DNA from: Vampirovibrio chlorellavorus
Lineage (GTDB): Bacteria; Cyanobacteriota; Vampirovibrionia; Vampirovibrionales; Vampirovibrionaceae
Direction: 5' to 3'
Length of the DNA: 64,000 nt
Assembly (NCBI RefSeq): GCF_003149375.1
Contig: NZ_QFWH01000002.1
Location: 186,001-250,000, forward strand
The notes under the pieces were generated by a model, which did no database searches, was not told where the DNA came from, and was given only the letters and a program-made list of their open reading frames with translations. Below, one piece after another: positions 52,061 to 60,285 of this stretch. How positions within the stretch are numbered: position 1 is the first letter of the stretch; each line of letters begins with the position of its first letter. The translations under genes were made by a program, and so were the position numbers.

Positions 52061-52261
52061 TTACTGGTTCAGTGCCGCTGTAAAGTTGGCGGTTACCGTG
52101 TCCAGAATGGTGGTGAACAAATCCGACAGACCTTGAGGGCCAATCAACAGTACCCCTGCCACGATGGCCGCCGCGATTACCAGGGCGCCCGCGTACTCAA
52201 TAACGCCTTGGCCTTTTTTGGATTTATTGCTGGCCATCATTGCAATCAACATTTGATACAT
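52061..52261 (-). CDS. flp: Flp-type major pilin
   Basis: Flp subunits form the thin Tad pilus. I chose the ATG at 52261 (GGAGAC eight bases upstream), giving 66 residues, the usual tiny size; the frame runs 19 codons further without a site. The prepilin leader ends KSKKG at residue 17 and the mature chain starts QGVIEYAGALVIAAAIVAG, with Glu at +5 followed by Tyr, the type IVb signature. It is first in the Tad locus and the likely best-expressed gene. A GTGTAG/CTACAC hairpin lies in its leader (52326-52344). Confidence 0.9.
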   Translation of the reverse strand: MYQMLIAMMASNKSKKGQGVIEYAGALVIAAAIVAGVLLIGPQGLSDLFTTILDTVTANFTAALNQ

Positions 52262-52623
52262 AGGAACTTGTCTCCTTCGCTTGCCAATTCTGATTTCTAC
52301 TGCACAACTGACTTTCACTCTTTAAGGTGTAGAACCTTGCTACACCGGTATAATGCCAATCCACCCCCCGGTCTAAACCTGCTGGCCCTTTACTGGCAAC
52401 AACTCTTAATATACAAACGCTTTACACAGTCCAGAATCCTCTATTTATAGGGGCTTTCGCTGAAGAGAACCAGTCGGGTTCAAGGGCGCTGGCTGTTTAA
52501 AAAATCTTCATAAAAATACGGCGCCCCGCATTTAAATCCGGGCTGGGTAAGGATGTGACGGCTGATTGTGGTAAGATGCTGGACTGTTGAAAGCATAAAG
52601 CCCTGAATGGAGCGTTGTTTGTT

Positions 52624-53577
52624 ATGGCCGAAAATCATTACAAGGTCGTTATCATCGGATCGGGTCCCGCTGGCTGGACGGCGGCCATTTACGCGGCGCG
52701 GGCCAATCTGTCCCCGCTGGTTTTACAAGGCACGCAACCGGGCGGACAGCTGACCATTACCACGGATGTGGAGAACTTCCCCGGCTTTCCGGAAGGCATT
52801 ATGGGCCCTGAGCTGATGGAAAAATTTCAGGCCCAGGCCGAACGCTTTGGCACCAAGGTGGTCTATGACACCGTGACCGAGGTGGATTTCAGCAAGCGCC
52901 CCTTCACGGTCATGGCCGATGAGGGGACTTATACCGCTGATACCGTGATTGTGGCCACCGGCGCCTCCGCCAAGTGGATTGGCCTGGAATCCGAGAAAAA
53001 ACTGATGGGCCATGGGGTGTCCTCCTGCGCCACTTGCGACGGGGCCTTTTTCCGGGGCAAGGAAGTGATTGTGGTGGGCGGCGGCGACACGGCCATGGAA
53101 GAGGCCAACTTCCTGACCCGCTTTTGTGCCAAGGTGGTGGTGGTGCATCGCCGGGATAGCCTGCGGGCCAGCAAGATCATGCAGGATCGAGCCTTTGCCA
53201 ACCCCAAGATCGAATTCATCTGGGATACGGCCATTGAAGAGATTGTGGGCAGCAAGGAAACCGGCGTGACCGGGGTCAAGCTGAAAAACCTGAAAAGCGG
53301 TGAAGTCACTGACTTTGCCACCCAGGGCGTTTTTGTGGCCATTGGCCACCAGCCCAACACCGGCATTTTTGAGGGCAAGCTGGAGCTGCACCCCAACGGA
53401 TACCTGAAAGTGCAGCCCGGTACGGCCAGTACCAGCGTGGAAGGGGTGTTTGGTTGCGGCGATGTGACCGATCACCATTACCGCCAAGCCATTACCGCCG
53501 CTGGAACGGGCTGTATGGCCGCTATGGACGCTGAAAAATATCTGGAGGCGCTGGAAGCGTCGGCGACTCCGGTTTAG
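52624..53577 (+). CDS. trxB: Thioredoxin reductase
   Basis: TrxB transfers electrons from NADPH through FAD to thioredoxin. The ATG at 52624 follows GGAG and gives 317 residues, the family length. FAD-binding IGSGPAGWTAAIYAARA (about 12-28), the redox pair SSCATCDGAFF (Cys135, Cys138), NADPH-binding VVGGGDTAMEEA (about 148-159) and the C-terminal GVFGCGDVTDHHYRQAITAAGTG block are intact. It is a single gene closed by a terminator. Confidence 0.95.
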   Translation: MAENHYKVVIIGSGPAGWTAAIYAARANLSPLVLQGTQPGGQLTITTDVENFPGFPEGIMGPELMEKFQAQAERFGTKVVYDTVTEVDFSKRPFTVMADEGTYTADTVIVATGASAKWIGLESEKKLMGHGVSSCATCDGAFFRGKEVIVVGGGDTAMEEANFLTRFCAKVVVVHRRDSLRASKIMQDRAFANPKIEFIWDTAIEEIVGSKETGVTGVKLKNLKSGEVTDFATQGVFVAIGHQPNTGIFEGKLELHPNGYLKVQPGTASTSVEGVFGCGDVTDHHYRQAITAAGTGCMAAMDAEKYLEALEASATPV

Positions 53578-53598
53578 GCCCCTCTTTGGATCTCACAG

Positions 53599-53641
53599 AA
53601 GGCTCATCCGCGCTTGCGTGTGGTGAGCCTTTTTGTTTTTT
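53599..53641 (+). terminator. Terminator of trxB
   Basis: AAGGCTCA (53599-53606) and TGAGCCTT (53624-53631) form an eight-pair stem followed by TTTTTGTTTTT. Confidence 0.85.
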
Positions 53642-53721
53642 AAAAGGAGAGAATCTGCAACTTTTTAAATGCTTTGGGTTTAATTCGCCCAGACCATCCA
53701 TGTTTAATAGGAGTCTCCCGT

Positions 53722-54525
53722 ATGCCCGTTACCCTGAACCCAAACGCCAGCACTCGCCTTCAGACCGGAACCCTTCGCTTTGGAAACGGCGCAACCGTCA
53801 AGGAGTGCTTTCCGTCTAGGTTGTTGCCTGTGGTTCCTTTTGTGGATCACTTCCAGAAACGGGTCATCCATTTTCAAGCCGGGGATGAGCCTGAACTCGA
53901 TTTTTTGGTGAATCACTGGGAAACTTACGATAAGCATATGGGCTTACTGCAGGACAGCATCAAAAACAAGGAAGTGTATGACCAGAAAATAAAAGAGAAA
54001 TTGGCCTTGCTAGAGGAGCGGGGTCATCGGGTGTCGCAAAAGTACGCAGATGTTGCCGGTATCGTTTTTGATGGTGTTCATGAGGATTCGGTTCAACTGA
54101 GGGCCACTGCCCCTGCCACCCCAGCCGCTTCTGTTGAGCCGGGGGAAGAAGGCAAAGGAGAAGAGGGCGCAGAAGAACGCGCCAAGGATGACAAGGACTT
54201 CAAGAAGCAGGCGGCGGCCAACTGGACGCCCCGGAATAAGCGGACCCGATTCAAAGTGCTGACGGATCTGGGGAAGCAGTATGTCACCCGGGGGCCTTTG
54301 CTCGGTGATTCCTTGTGGAGCCTGGGCATTGGGGCCGTGTTGGCCATTGGCTCCCCGGTCATGGCCGTGACCATTCCCACCACCTTTGCCTTTTTTCTGG
54401 CCGGACGAGCCGCCCTGGCCCTGATTCATACGTGCCAGGATCCCAGGGGGGAGTCTATCAACGAAAAATATCAAAAATGGATCGAGAAGGACGCTGAAAA
54501 ACTGAAAAAACAGGAATCCACCTAA
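53722..54525 (+). CDS. Unknown protein with coiled coil, acidic linker and hydrophobic helices
   Basis: The ATG at 53722 follows TAGGAG by eight bases and gives 267 residues. An N-terminal domain (1-65) precedes a charged coiled coil (about 70-105, HMGLLQDSIKNKEVYDQKIKEKLALLEE), an Ala/Pro/Glu-rich linker (about 128-155), a basic part (about 160-195) and a hydrophobic pair of helices (about 200-238, LWSLGIGAVLAIGSPVMAVTI, FAFFLAGRAALALIH). A Lys/Glu tail closes it. I recognise no family. In layout (charged helices then a short hydrophobic region) it recalls the protein at 22888 without visible homology. Confidence 0.55.
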   Translation: MPVTLNPNASTRLQTGTLRFGNGATVKECFPSRLLPVVPFVDHFQKRVIHFQAGDEPELDFLVNHWETYDKHMGLLQDSIKNKEVYDQKIKEKLALLEERGHRVSQKYADVAGIVFDGVHEDSVQLRATAPATPAASVEPGEEGKGEEGAEERAKDDKDFKKQAAANWTPRNKRTRFKVLTDLGKQYVTRGPLLGDSLWSLGIGAVLAIGSPVMAVTIPTTFAFFLAGRAALALIHTCQDPRGESINEKYQKWIEKDAEKLKKQEST

Positions 54526-54667
54526 CCATCCGGTGAAGCCCCTTTTAGTGCGCCTTTTGCAAGGCCTGTTCTAAAGCGACCCGTGCCATCTTTGGGGTCA
54601 ATGCTTTTGTAAGCGCAGCGCATGTAATAGAATAGAGTTTCGTTTAGCGTGGATAAGGAAGTGCGAC

Positions 54668-56056
54668 TTGGGTGTTTTTTCGGAAGTGGCCGAGCGGTTC
54701 AGGGGCCCGGAAACCCCTCAGCGGGTCAGGCATAGTCAGGGGAAACTGCCCAGCATCAACGATTTGATGATCGCCACTTCCAAAGCCATGGATTTGCTTG
54801 AAGGACGCCCGTTAAGAACCGGCTTGAAGGTCGCGGTCATTGCCGGGTCAATTGCCAAAATCTTGATGCTGCCCGACCGGGAAGTGGCTTCCATTGTGTA
54901 TGCGGCGCTGCTGCACGATATCGGTCTGGTGCGTCTGGTGTCCGACTTGTTTCCGCATTTGCCGCCCGGGGTGACGGAGAAGCAGCTTTTCCAGAATCAT
55001 CAACTGGTCAACGCCCGCATTATCGGCTCTCCCCATGATCGCCCGTTTTCCAGTCAGTTTTACGAGACGTTTCACCAGCATCCGCTGACGGCGGCTGATT
55101 TTGTGTCCAAGGTTCACCTTTCCCAGGACATCGCCGAGATTATTGCCACCCACCACGAGCTGTGCGATGGCTCTGGTTATCCCTTCGGCCTTTCGGCCGA
55201 GCAAATCCCCATGGGGGGTAAAATTCTGGCCTTTGCCGATGTGGTAGAAGGTGTTCTGGAAGGCTGCTCCAAGGAGTTGTCGGGCCTGACCTCCCGTCGT
55301 CACGCATTGGAAAACTTCATGGACATCAAAACGCCGGGACGCTTTGATCCGGATGTGGTTCGGGTTTTCCGGGGACTGATTTCCGAGAATGAGGACTTCT
55401 TGCGCATGATTGCCTCTTTGGAGGTGGAAAACATGCTGCGCTGTCTGTTGCCTGAGCGTACCATGCTGATGAGCGGCCCGGTGCTGCTGAGCATTGTGGC
55501 GGCCATGGGTGGTTTATCCGATGGGCTGATGCCCCTGTATAAAACGGGCCGTTCCCGGCATGTGGCGGATTTAGCCACATCGCTGGCCGAATCGTTGGGA
55601 ATACACCGAGAGCAGTGTGGGGAGCTCGCCATGGCGGCCATGCTGATGGATATTGGTCATTTGGCCACACCGGCCCATATTTTGATGAAAAATGGCCCGC
55701 TGACTGCTGATGAGCGAAGCGTGATTCAGGATCATCCGCTGTTGGGGCAGGATGTTTTGAAGTTCATTCCCGGGTTTGATAATATCGCCCTATGGGTCAG
55801 CGAGCACCACGAGCGCATGAACGGCAAGGGGTATCCGGCTCACCGTAAGGGCTTTGAGATTTCCATTGGCGGGCGCATTCTGGCCCTGGCCGATGTGTTT
55901 GACGCCTTGACCTCGCATCGCCCCTATCGCTCCCATGCCCACGAGCCCATGGATGCCTTGCCGGTCATCGGGCAGGGCCGCATGACGCTGTATGACAATC
56001 AGTTGGTCAACCTGCTGCGCCGGGTGGTGCTGAGTAGCGAAATTCCCATCCGCTAG
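54668..56056 (+). CDS. Tandem HD-GYP domain protein, second domain degenerate
   Basis: HD-GYP domains hydrolyse cyclic di-GMP or related signals with a two- or three-metal site. The 462-residue protein starts with TTG six bases after AAGGAAG. The first domain (about 40-230) keeps HD (His83-Asp84), HH (162-163), Asp167 and GYP (171-173). The second (about 295-450) resembles the consensus closely (ADVFDALTSHRPYR) but has Met327-Asp328 in place of HD and Asn385 in place of the Asp before GYP. It is probably a sensor or regulatory copy. No receiver domain is fused. Confidence 0.85.
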   Translation: MGVFSEVAERFRGPETPQRVRHSQGKLPSINDLMIATSKAMDLLEGRPLRTGLKVAVIAGSIAKILMLPDREVASIVYAALLHDIGLVRLVSDLFPHLPPGVTEKQLFQNHQLVNARIIGSPHDRPFSSQFYETFHQHPLTAADFVSKVHLSQDIAEIIATHHELCDGSGYPFGLSAEQIPMGGKILAFADVVEGVLEGCSKELSGLTSRRHALENFMDIKTPGRFDPDVVRVFRGLISENEDFLRMIASLEVENMLRCLLPERTMLMSGPVLLSIVAAMGGLSDGLMPLYKTGRSRHVADLATSLAESLGIHREQCGELAMAAMLMDIGHLATPAHILMKNGPLTADERSVIQDHPLLGQDVLKFIPGFDNIALWVSEHHERMNGKGYPAHRKGFEISIGGRILALADVFDALTSHRPYRSHAHEPMDALPVIGQGRMTLYDNQLVNLLRRVVLSSEIPIR

Positions 56057-56135
56057 CGGACTTGGGTTGGCCCGACGACGAACGTCTGTCTAGAGGGATA
56101 AGGCGATGTGCAGGCTGTTGTGCTTTTCTTTAAAT

Positions 56136-56164
56136 AAAAAGCACTTTGATGGGAATCAAAGTGC
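56136..56164 (-). terminator. Terminator of the coaD transcript
   Basis: GCACTTTGA and TCAAAGTGC form a perfect nine-pair stem with a six-base loop; the minus strand continues with TTTTTATTT. Confidence 0.85.
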
Positions 56165-56225
56165 GCAGAAACGATGTAAGAAGAAAATGCTTCGTTGAAG
56201 TGGGGGACAAGCCCCCAATCATTCA

Positions 56226-56879
56226 TTACGAATTACTTAGCGTGGTTTGTTTCAAGAATTCCTGAGCGTAATCCATGGTGCTCTGATTGCCGGGGGCTTC
56301 CATGGCTTCTGCATAGGCTGCTTCCTGACGGTAGCCGCCGTGGCTGGCACTGATGGCCGGGGGCATTTGCTGGGCAGCGTCCATACGAACCTTCTTCAGG
56401 TGGCGTTGGCCGTTGCGAACCACGGTCTGAAATTCCACCAGGCTTTTGTCCAGACTGCCTAAAATGGCTTCCGCGTATTGGTCAGCACCCACCCGAACGG
56501 CAGCGGCTTCTTCATAAGCCTGAGCCCGTGCCGCTTCGGCCTCTTCAAAGGCCTTTTTGCGCATGGCTTCCAGTTCCATGGTAATTTGCTGACGAATCCG
56601 GTTGGCCTCTTCGTGCACGGCCCGCAGCAATTCAGATTCACTGAGCATGAACTCGGATTGCTTTTTGGCTTCTTGCAAAATCTGGTTGGCCTTCAGCTGG
56701 GCTTCGTTGACCACTTCATCCCGACGATCCAGCACCCGTTGGGCCTGCTGGATTTCGGAAGGCAGGTTTTCCCGGATGCGATCCAGGAGAGGCACCAGTT
56801 TTTCACCATTCACAATGGTAAAAGGCGTAAACGGAATGCCCATTCCTGTAAGAATGAAGTCTTCCATTCGCTCGATCAT
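56226..56879 (-). CDS. Long coiled-coil protein, paralogue of the preceding small gene
   Basis: From the ATG at 56879 the product has 217 residues; the frame runs upstream into the previous gene, so this start is likely. Residues about 12-45 (ILTGMGIPFTPFTIVNGEKLVPLLDRIRENLP) match the N-terminus of the 85-residue protein just upstream. A long helix follows (about 48-185), rich in Glu, Ala, Gln and Arg, with a DivIVA- or AtpF-like look. The tail is Gln/Ala-rich. A structural or membrane-associated role near the cell division or envelope machinery is possible; no family is certain. Confidence 0.6.
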   Translation of the reverse strand: MIERMEDFILTGMGIPFTPFTIVNGEKLVPLLDRIRENLPSEIQQAQRVLDRRDEVVNEAQLKANQILQEAKKQSEFMLSESELLRAVHEEANRIRQQITMELEAMRKKAFEEAEAARAQAYEEAAAVRVGADQYAEAILGSLDKSLVEFQTVVRNGQRHLKKVRMDAAQQMPPAISASHGGYRQEAAYAEAMEAPGNQSTMDYAQEFLKQTTLSNS

Positions 56880-56892
56880 TCTGGCAAAGGTA

Positions 56893-57150
56893 TTAATGGC
56901 TTCTCTCCTTTCCTTGGTTCTTCGGCTGCTTCTGATAAAGTATTTTTTCGGCTTCGCTGGCGTTGGAAAAGGCCTTGATAAAGCGGGCATCCATTTCATC
57001 CTGCAGACAAACCCGCAGTTGATCCAGTAACATGACCATCTTTTCGTGATCCACCAGGTAAAACGGAGTCAGTGGGATGGGCCAGCCCTTTTTCATCATC
57101 TGGGCTTCCAGTTCATCCATAATTTTCATGGCGTCGCTGCGTTCAATCAT
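56893..57150 (-). CDS. Small protein coupled to coaD
   Basis: The 85-residue product starts at 57150, where the ATG shares its A with the coaD stop codon (TGATG), so translation is coupled. The segment GWPIPLTPFYLVDHEKMVMLLDQLRVCLQDEM (about 22-53) aligns with the beginning of the following coiled-coil protein: MGIPFTPFTIVNGEKLVPLLDRIRENLPSEI. This shows a duplication of a short N-terminal module. The tail is Lys/Gln-rich. No family name is known to me. Confidence 0.65.
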   Translation of the reverse strand: MIERSDAMKIMDELEAQMMKKGWPIPLTPFYLVDHEKMVMLLDQLRVCLQDEMDARFIKAFSNASEAEKILYQKQPKNQGKERSH

Positions 57151-57647
57151 CAGGTTCCTGCCTTTTCAGCAGCCTGAGACTGAGACCTATAATACTCACG
57201 AACCTGCTCGGGCACCAGTCCTTCAATGCTACCGCCCAAGCGGGCCACTTCATTGGTCATGCTGGAGGATAAAAACTGATATTCCAGCCCGGCCATCATA
57301 AACAGGGTTTCTACGTTGGGGCACAGTCGCTTGTTCATTTGGGACATGGCAAATTCGAACTCAAAGTCTGATACGGCCCGAAGCCCACGAATTATGATTT
57401 TGGCTTGATGGGCTTTGGCTAAATCCACGGTCAGTCCTTCAAACGATTCCACCTGAATGTTGGGTAAGTGCTTCAGGCTTTGTTCCACCAGGCTGACCCG
57501 AGTGCTGAGTTCGATGTTGGCGCGCTTTTGCGGGTTCTTCACCACGGCCATAATGACGCGCTCAAACATCTGGCTGGCCCGAGTGACAATATCCACGTGG
57601 CCAAGCGTGATGGGGTCAAAGCTGCCTGGGTAAACCGCTATGGTCAC
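57150..57647 (-). CDS. coaD: Phosphopantetheine adenylyltransferase
   Basis: CoaD adenylates 4'-phosphopantetheine, the fourth step of coenzyme A synthesis. The 165 residues have the nucleotidyltransferase motif YPGSFDPITLGHVDIV (6-21; T-x-GH is TLGH), KIIIRGLRAVSDFEFE (about 84-99) and FLSSSMTNEVARLGG near the C-terminus. The GTG at 57647 has GAGG three bases upstream. It is followed by two coiled-coil genes, the first overlapping by one base. Confidence 0.95.
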   Translation of the reverse strand: MTIAVYPGSFDPITLGHVDIVTRASQMFERVIMAVVKNPQKRANIELSTRVSLVEQSLKHLPNIQVESFEGLTVDLAKAHQAKIIIRGLRAVSDFEFEFAMSQMNKRLCPNVETLFMMAGLEYQFLSSSMTNEVARLGGSIEGLVPEQVREYYRSQSQAAEKAGT

Positions 57648-57858
57648 TGCCTCGTAACTCTCCTGGAAAAGCCTTACCCTTTACTTGTAAAGGTGTTGGG
57701 CTAACTGTAGACAAGAATCAGTTTACTATATGGAAAAGTTAATAAACAACGAGTTGACTATATTTGTAAGAAAAGTTTACGACTGATCACGCAAAGCAAA
57801 AGGCCTGAGAGGCTTGCAGCGAGATCGCTTCGCTGGGATCTGCCTGAATGCTGATGAT

Positions 57859-57884
57859 CTTAAGGATGCTTAAGATTTCTTAAG
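57859..57884. promoter_or_regulatory. Three CTTAAG palindromes at ten-base spacing
   Basis: CTTAAG occurs at 57859-57864, 57869-57874 and 57879-57884. Each is palindromic and they fall on one face of the helix, about 58 bases before the rpmG -35. They may bind a regulator of the translation gene cluster. Confidence 0.45.
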
Positions 57885-57942
57885 ATATTGATACGCAAGA
57901 AGTTAAAGTCCGCAAAAGGTTCCCTTTGTGTCACAGGTTTCA

Positions 57943-57971
57943 TTGACAGTCTTTCCTATTGGGGCTATTAT
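57943..57971 (+). promoter_or_regulatory. Sigma-70 promoter of the rpmG cluster
   Basis: TTGACA (57943-57948) and TATTAT (57966-57971) have a 17-base spacer. Transcription would start near 57978, 31 bases before the rpmG ATG. Confidence 0.75.
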
Positions 57972-58008
57972 CACGATCCTCAAAAAACCATGATTGACAC
58001 AACAGACA

Positions 58009-58173
58009 ATGGGCAACGCCAAGAAAAAAAAGAAAGTGATTTTAGCCTGTGTGGACTGTTCTGAACGGAACTACTCTACGGAGAAGGGCTTGAATCAAAT
58101 CAACGAGCGGCTGGAGCTGAAGAAGTACTGCCCTCGTTGCACGAGTCATACCGTTCATCGCGAAACGCGCTAG
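58009..58173 (+). CDS. rpmG: 50S ribosomal protein L33
   Basis: bL33 sits near the E site of the 50S subunit. The 54-residue chain starts [17 protein letters not shown] and ends [14 protein letters not shown]. It keeps both Cys pairs (Cys14, Cys17, Cys41, Cys44), so it is the zinc-binding (C+) form. The ATG at 58009 lacks a strong Shine-Dalgarno. The position before tRNA-Trp, secE and nusG matches the conserved order in many bacteria. Confidence 0.93.
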   Translation: MGNAKKKKKVILACVDCSERNYSTEKGLNQINERLELKKYCPRCTSHTVHRETR

Positions 58174-58475
58174 TTTTTTGTGATTGGATATTGTGAGTCG
58201 ACTCTTGAAAATGGTATATGTTCTTCTCGAATGGTCTAAAAACGGATAAAGGGAGTTGAACGGATTCATTGAGAGAGTATTCTGTCAGATAAACCGATTC
58301 TTCTTTTCTTTTGGTTTTCAGACTACAATGTACCTGGGCTGACCCTGAAACCTTGCTCATCCAAGTTTAAAACCGTTCAATCAAGAGGTTATCCGGTTTA
58401 AATATCCAGTAATCTGGTGAGTATAGGTGCCACAAGCGTCTCCCAAGCAGTAAAGGCAATTCCTCTTTATGTTAT
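58174..58475. other. Leader between rpmG and tRNA-Trp
   Basis: No gene is seen. A plausible second promoter is TTGAAC (58256-58261) with TATTCT (58278-58283), spacer 16, which could drive tRNA-Trp, secE and nusG independently of rpmG. Confidence 0.4.
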
Positions 58476-58548
58476 GCGTCCTTAGTTCAGTTGGTAGAAC
58501 GTCGGTCTCCAAAACCGAATGTCGGGGGTTCGAGTCCTCCAGGGCGCG
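58476..58548 (+). tRNA. trnW: tRNA-Trp (anticodon CCA)
   Basis: The 73-base sequence folds as a standard tRNA. The acceptor stem pairs GCGTCCT with AGGGCGC (one G-U), the D arm is GTTC-AGTTGGTA-GAAC, the anticodon stem-loop is CGGTCTCCAAAACCG with CCA, and the T arm is GGGGGTTCGAGTCCTCC. The discriminator is G, as expected for Trp. The 3' CCA is not encoded. It lies between rpmG and secE, the conserved location. Confidence 0.97.
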
Positions 58549-58616
58549 ATTTTTGTTTTCTGTCTCGTTAAACAGTGATTGCTGGCTAGTCAGCTCGGGA
58601 GTTTAAGCGCTTTACT

Positions 58617-58895
58617 ATGACCACATTGCAGCAAGCGGACTCCAGGAAGACGCCCGGCCCCGCCGGAAAACAGTCCCGTCAACAAGAAGTATCAGGCTCA
58701 CCCATGGAACAACTGACCACCTACCTGAAAGGCGTGCGCGCCGAATGGACTAAAATCAGCTGGCCCACCACGCAGCAAATTATTGGGCAAACCATTGTGG
58801 TGCTAGCCGTTGTGAGTGTAATGACCCTGCTTTTACTGGTTATGGACTTCTCGTTCCACTCTATCGTTAACGCCATTACACCCCATCGCAGTTAA
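58617..58895 (+). CDS. secE: Preprotein translocase subunit SecE
   Basis: SecE is the essential small subunit that clamps SecY in the inner membrane. The 92-residue protein has a polar N-terminus, the amphipathic conserved helix (about 30-55, MEQLTTYLKGVRAEWTKISWPT) and one membrane helix (about 59-80, GQTIVVLAVVSVMTLLLLV). KISWPT is a family signature. The gene follows tRNA-Trp and precedes nusG by 23 bases. Confidence 0.93.
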   Translation: MTTLQQADSRKTPGPAGKQSRQQEVSGSPMEQLTTYLKGVRAEWTKISWPTTQQIIGQTIVVLAVVSVMTLLLLVMDFSFHSIVNAITPHRS

Positions 58896-58918
58896 AAGAG
58901 AACTTACAGGAAACTGAC

Positions 58919-59650
58919 ATGGAATTTTTAGAAGAACCGCAAATTCCCTCCGAAGAATTGGAAGCTGATGAATTCGCCCTGGATGATGAAGATCTTGAAG
59001 ATGAGGCGCCTGCTTCGTCGGGTGATCACCGGGTCAGCGTGCTGTCCGAGAAAAATTCCGACAAGGCCATCAGCGTCAGTGCCGAAGATTCCTTAACCGC
59101 TACCAAGCGCCCTCCCAAGCGTCGCTGGTATATTGTGCATACCTACTCCGGGCACGAAAACAAGGTGAAAGTGAACCTGGAGCGCCGGATTGAGTCCATG
59201 AACATGGGCGATAAGATCTTTCGGGTGGAAGTGCCTCAAAAATCCGTGACCAAAATTAAGGATGGTAAGCGGACTGAGAAGGAAGAGCGCATTTTCCCGG
59301 GTTATGTACTGGTGGAAATGCTGATGGATGATGATTCCTGGTACGTGGTTCGCCATACGCCCGGGGTTACCAAGTTCGTGGGCTCCCAGAAGAAGCCCAT
59401 TCCCGCCAAAGACGTTGAGATCAAGCGGATTCTGCTTAAGGATCAGCGTACCGGTACCACGGTGGCCAAGGTCGAAATCGACCTCAAGGTGGGCGAGATC
59501 GTCAAGATCGTCAGCGGGCCCTTTGCCGACTTTGAAGGTACTGTTACAGAAATCAACCCGGAAAAAGAGCGCCTGAAAGCCTCCGTTTCCATCTTCGGAC
59601 GCGAAACGCCGGTTGAGCTGGCCTTTAACCAGGTGCAAAAATCTCACTAA
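58919..59650 (+). CDS. nusG: Transcription termination/antitermination factor NusG
   Basis: NusG binds RNA polymerase and links it to Rho or the ribosome. The 243-residue protein has an acidic extension of about 65 residues (Glu/Asp-rich at 4-30), an NGN domain (about 68-175, KRRWYIVHTYSGHENKVKV, FPGYVLVEMLMDDDSWYVVRHTPGV) and a KOW domain (about 190-240, KVGEIVKIVSGPFADFEGTV). The extension is longer than in E. coli NusG and recalls those of some Cyanobacteria and Firmicutes. It precedes rplK. Confidence 0.94.
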   Translation: MEFLEEPQIPSEELEADEFALDDEDLEDEAPASSGDHRVSVLSEKNSDKAISVSAEDSLTATKRPPKRRWYIVHTYSGHENKVKVNLERRIESMNMGDKIFRVEVPQKSVTKIKDGKRTEKEERIFPGYVLVEMLMDDDSWYVVRHTPGVTKFVGSQKKPIPAKDVEIKRILLKDQRTGTTVAKVEIDLKVGEIVKIVSGPFADFEGTVTEINPEKERLKASVSIFGRETPVELAFNQVQKSH

Positions 59651-59668
59651 TTCCTCAACCCTCACGGC

Positions 59669-59700
59669 TTGCCGGACTTCTTGTCACAAAATTCCGGCAA
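59669..59700 (+). promoter_or_regulatory. Leader hairpin before rplK-rplA
   Basis: TTGCCGGA (59669-59676) and TCCGGCAA (59693-59700) form a perfect eight-pair stem with a 16-base loop, about 85 bases before rplK. It may be the L1 autoregulatory site known in L11 operon leaders, but the L1-binding loop motif is not verified. Confidence 0.4.
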
Positions 59701-59785
59701 AATCTACAAGTAGTGGATCGAAATTTTTTTTTGATCTACATTCATATTTAACTTTCCCAAACTATCGTTGGAGGTATATTTCCCC

Positions 59786-60211
59786 GTGGCTAAAAAGGTA
59801 ACCGGTAAAATCAAACTGCAATTGCCCGCAGGCAAAGCCAATCCGTCCCCCCCGGTGGGTCCCGCGCTCGGTCAGCACGGCGTCAATATTATGGAATTCT
59901 GCAAGCAGTACAACGCCCAGACTGCTGATAAAACCGGCCAAATCATTCCGGTTGAGATCTCCGTTTACGAAGATCGCTCTTTCACCTTCATCCTGAAGAC
60001 CCCTCCGACCGCCTTTTTGATCATTCAGGAAGCAGGCATCCCCAAAGGCTCAGGCAAGCCCAACACCGAGAAAAAAGGAACCCTGAGCGCTGAGCAGGTG
60101 ACCAAAATCGCCAGTATCAAACTGGCTGACATGAACTCTCACACCGTAGAATCCGCTGAGCAAATGGTGCGTGGTACCGCCCGCAGCATGGGCGTGACCT
60201 GCGAAGCCTAA
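59786..60211 (+). CDS. rplK: 50S ribosomal protein L11
   Basis: uL11 forms the base of the L7/L12 stalk and the GTPase centre. I chose the GTG at 59786, eleven bases after GGAGG, giving 141 residues from [18 protein letters not shown]. The frame extends six codons upstream without a site. The N-terminal ([25 protein letters not shown]) and C-terminal rRNA-binding ([22 protein letters not shown]) signatures are complete. rplA follows after 74 bases. Confidence 0.95.
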   Translation: MAKKVTGKIKLQLPAGKANPSPPVGPALGQHGVNIMEFCKQYNAQTADKTGQIIPVEISVYEDRSFTFILKTPPTAFLIIQEAGIPKGSGKPNTEKKGTLSAEQVTKIASIKLADMNSHTVESAEQMVRGTARSMGVTCEA

Positions 60212-60285
60212 CTGTCCATTATTAACGTTGTAATGCAATGTGGGAGATTGCCCCGAGCAATTGCTTGACCACAAGGAGTAAAAAA

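Larger units (their letters stand above)
57648..58008. other. Regulatory stretch between coaD and rpmG
   Basis: No gene is seen. It separates divergent genes coaD and rpmG. It holds an inverted repeat (CAGCGA/TCGCTG near 57820), three CTTAAG palindromes at 57859, 57869 and 57879, and the rpmG promoter at 57943-57971. Confidence 0.55.
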
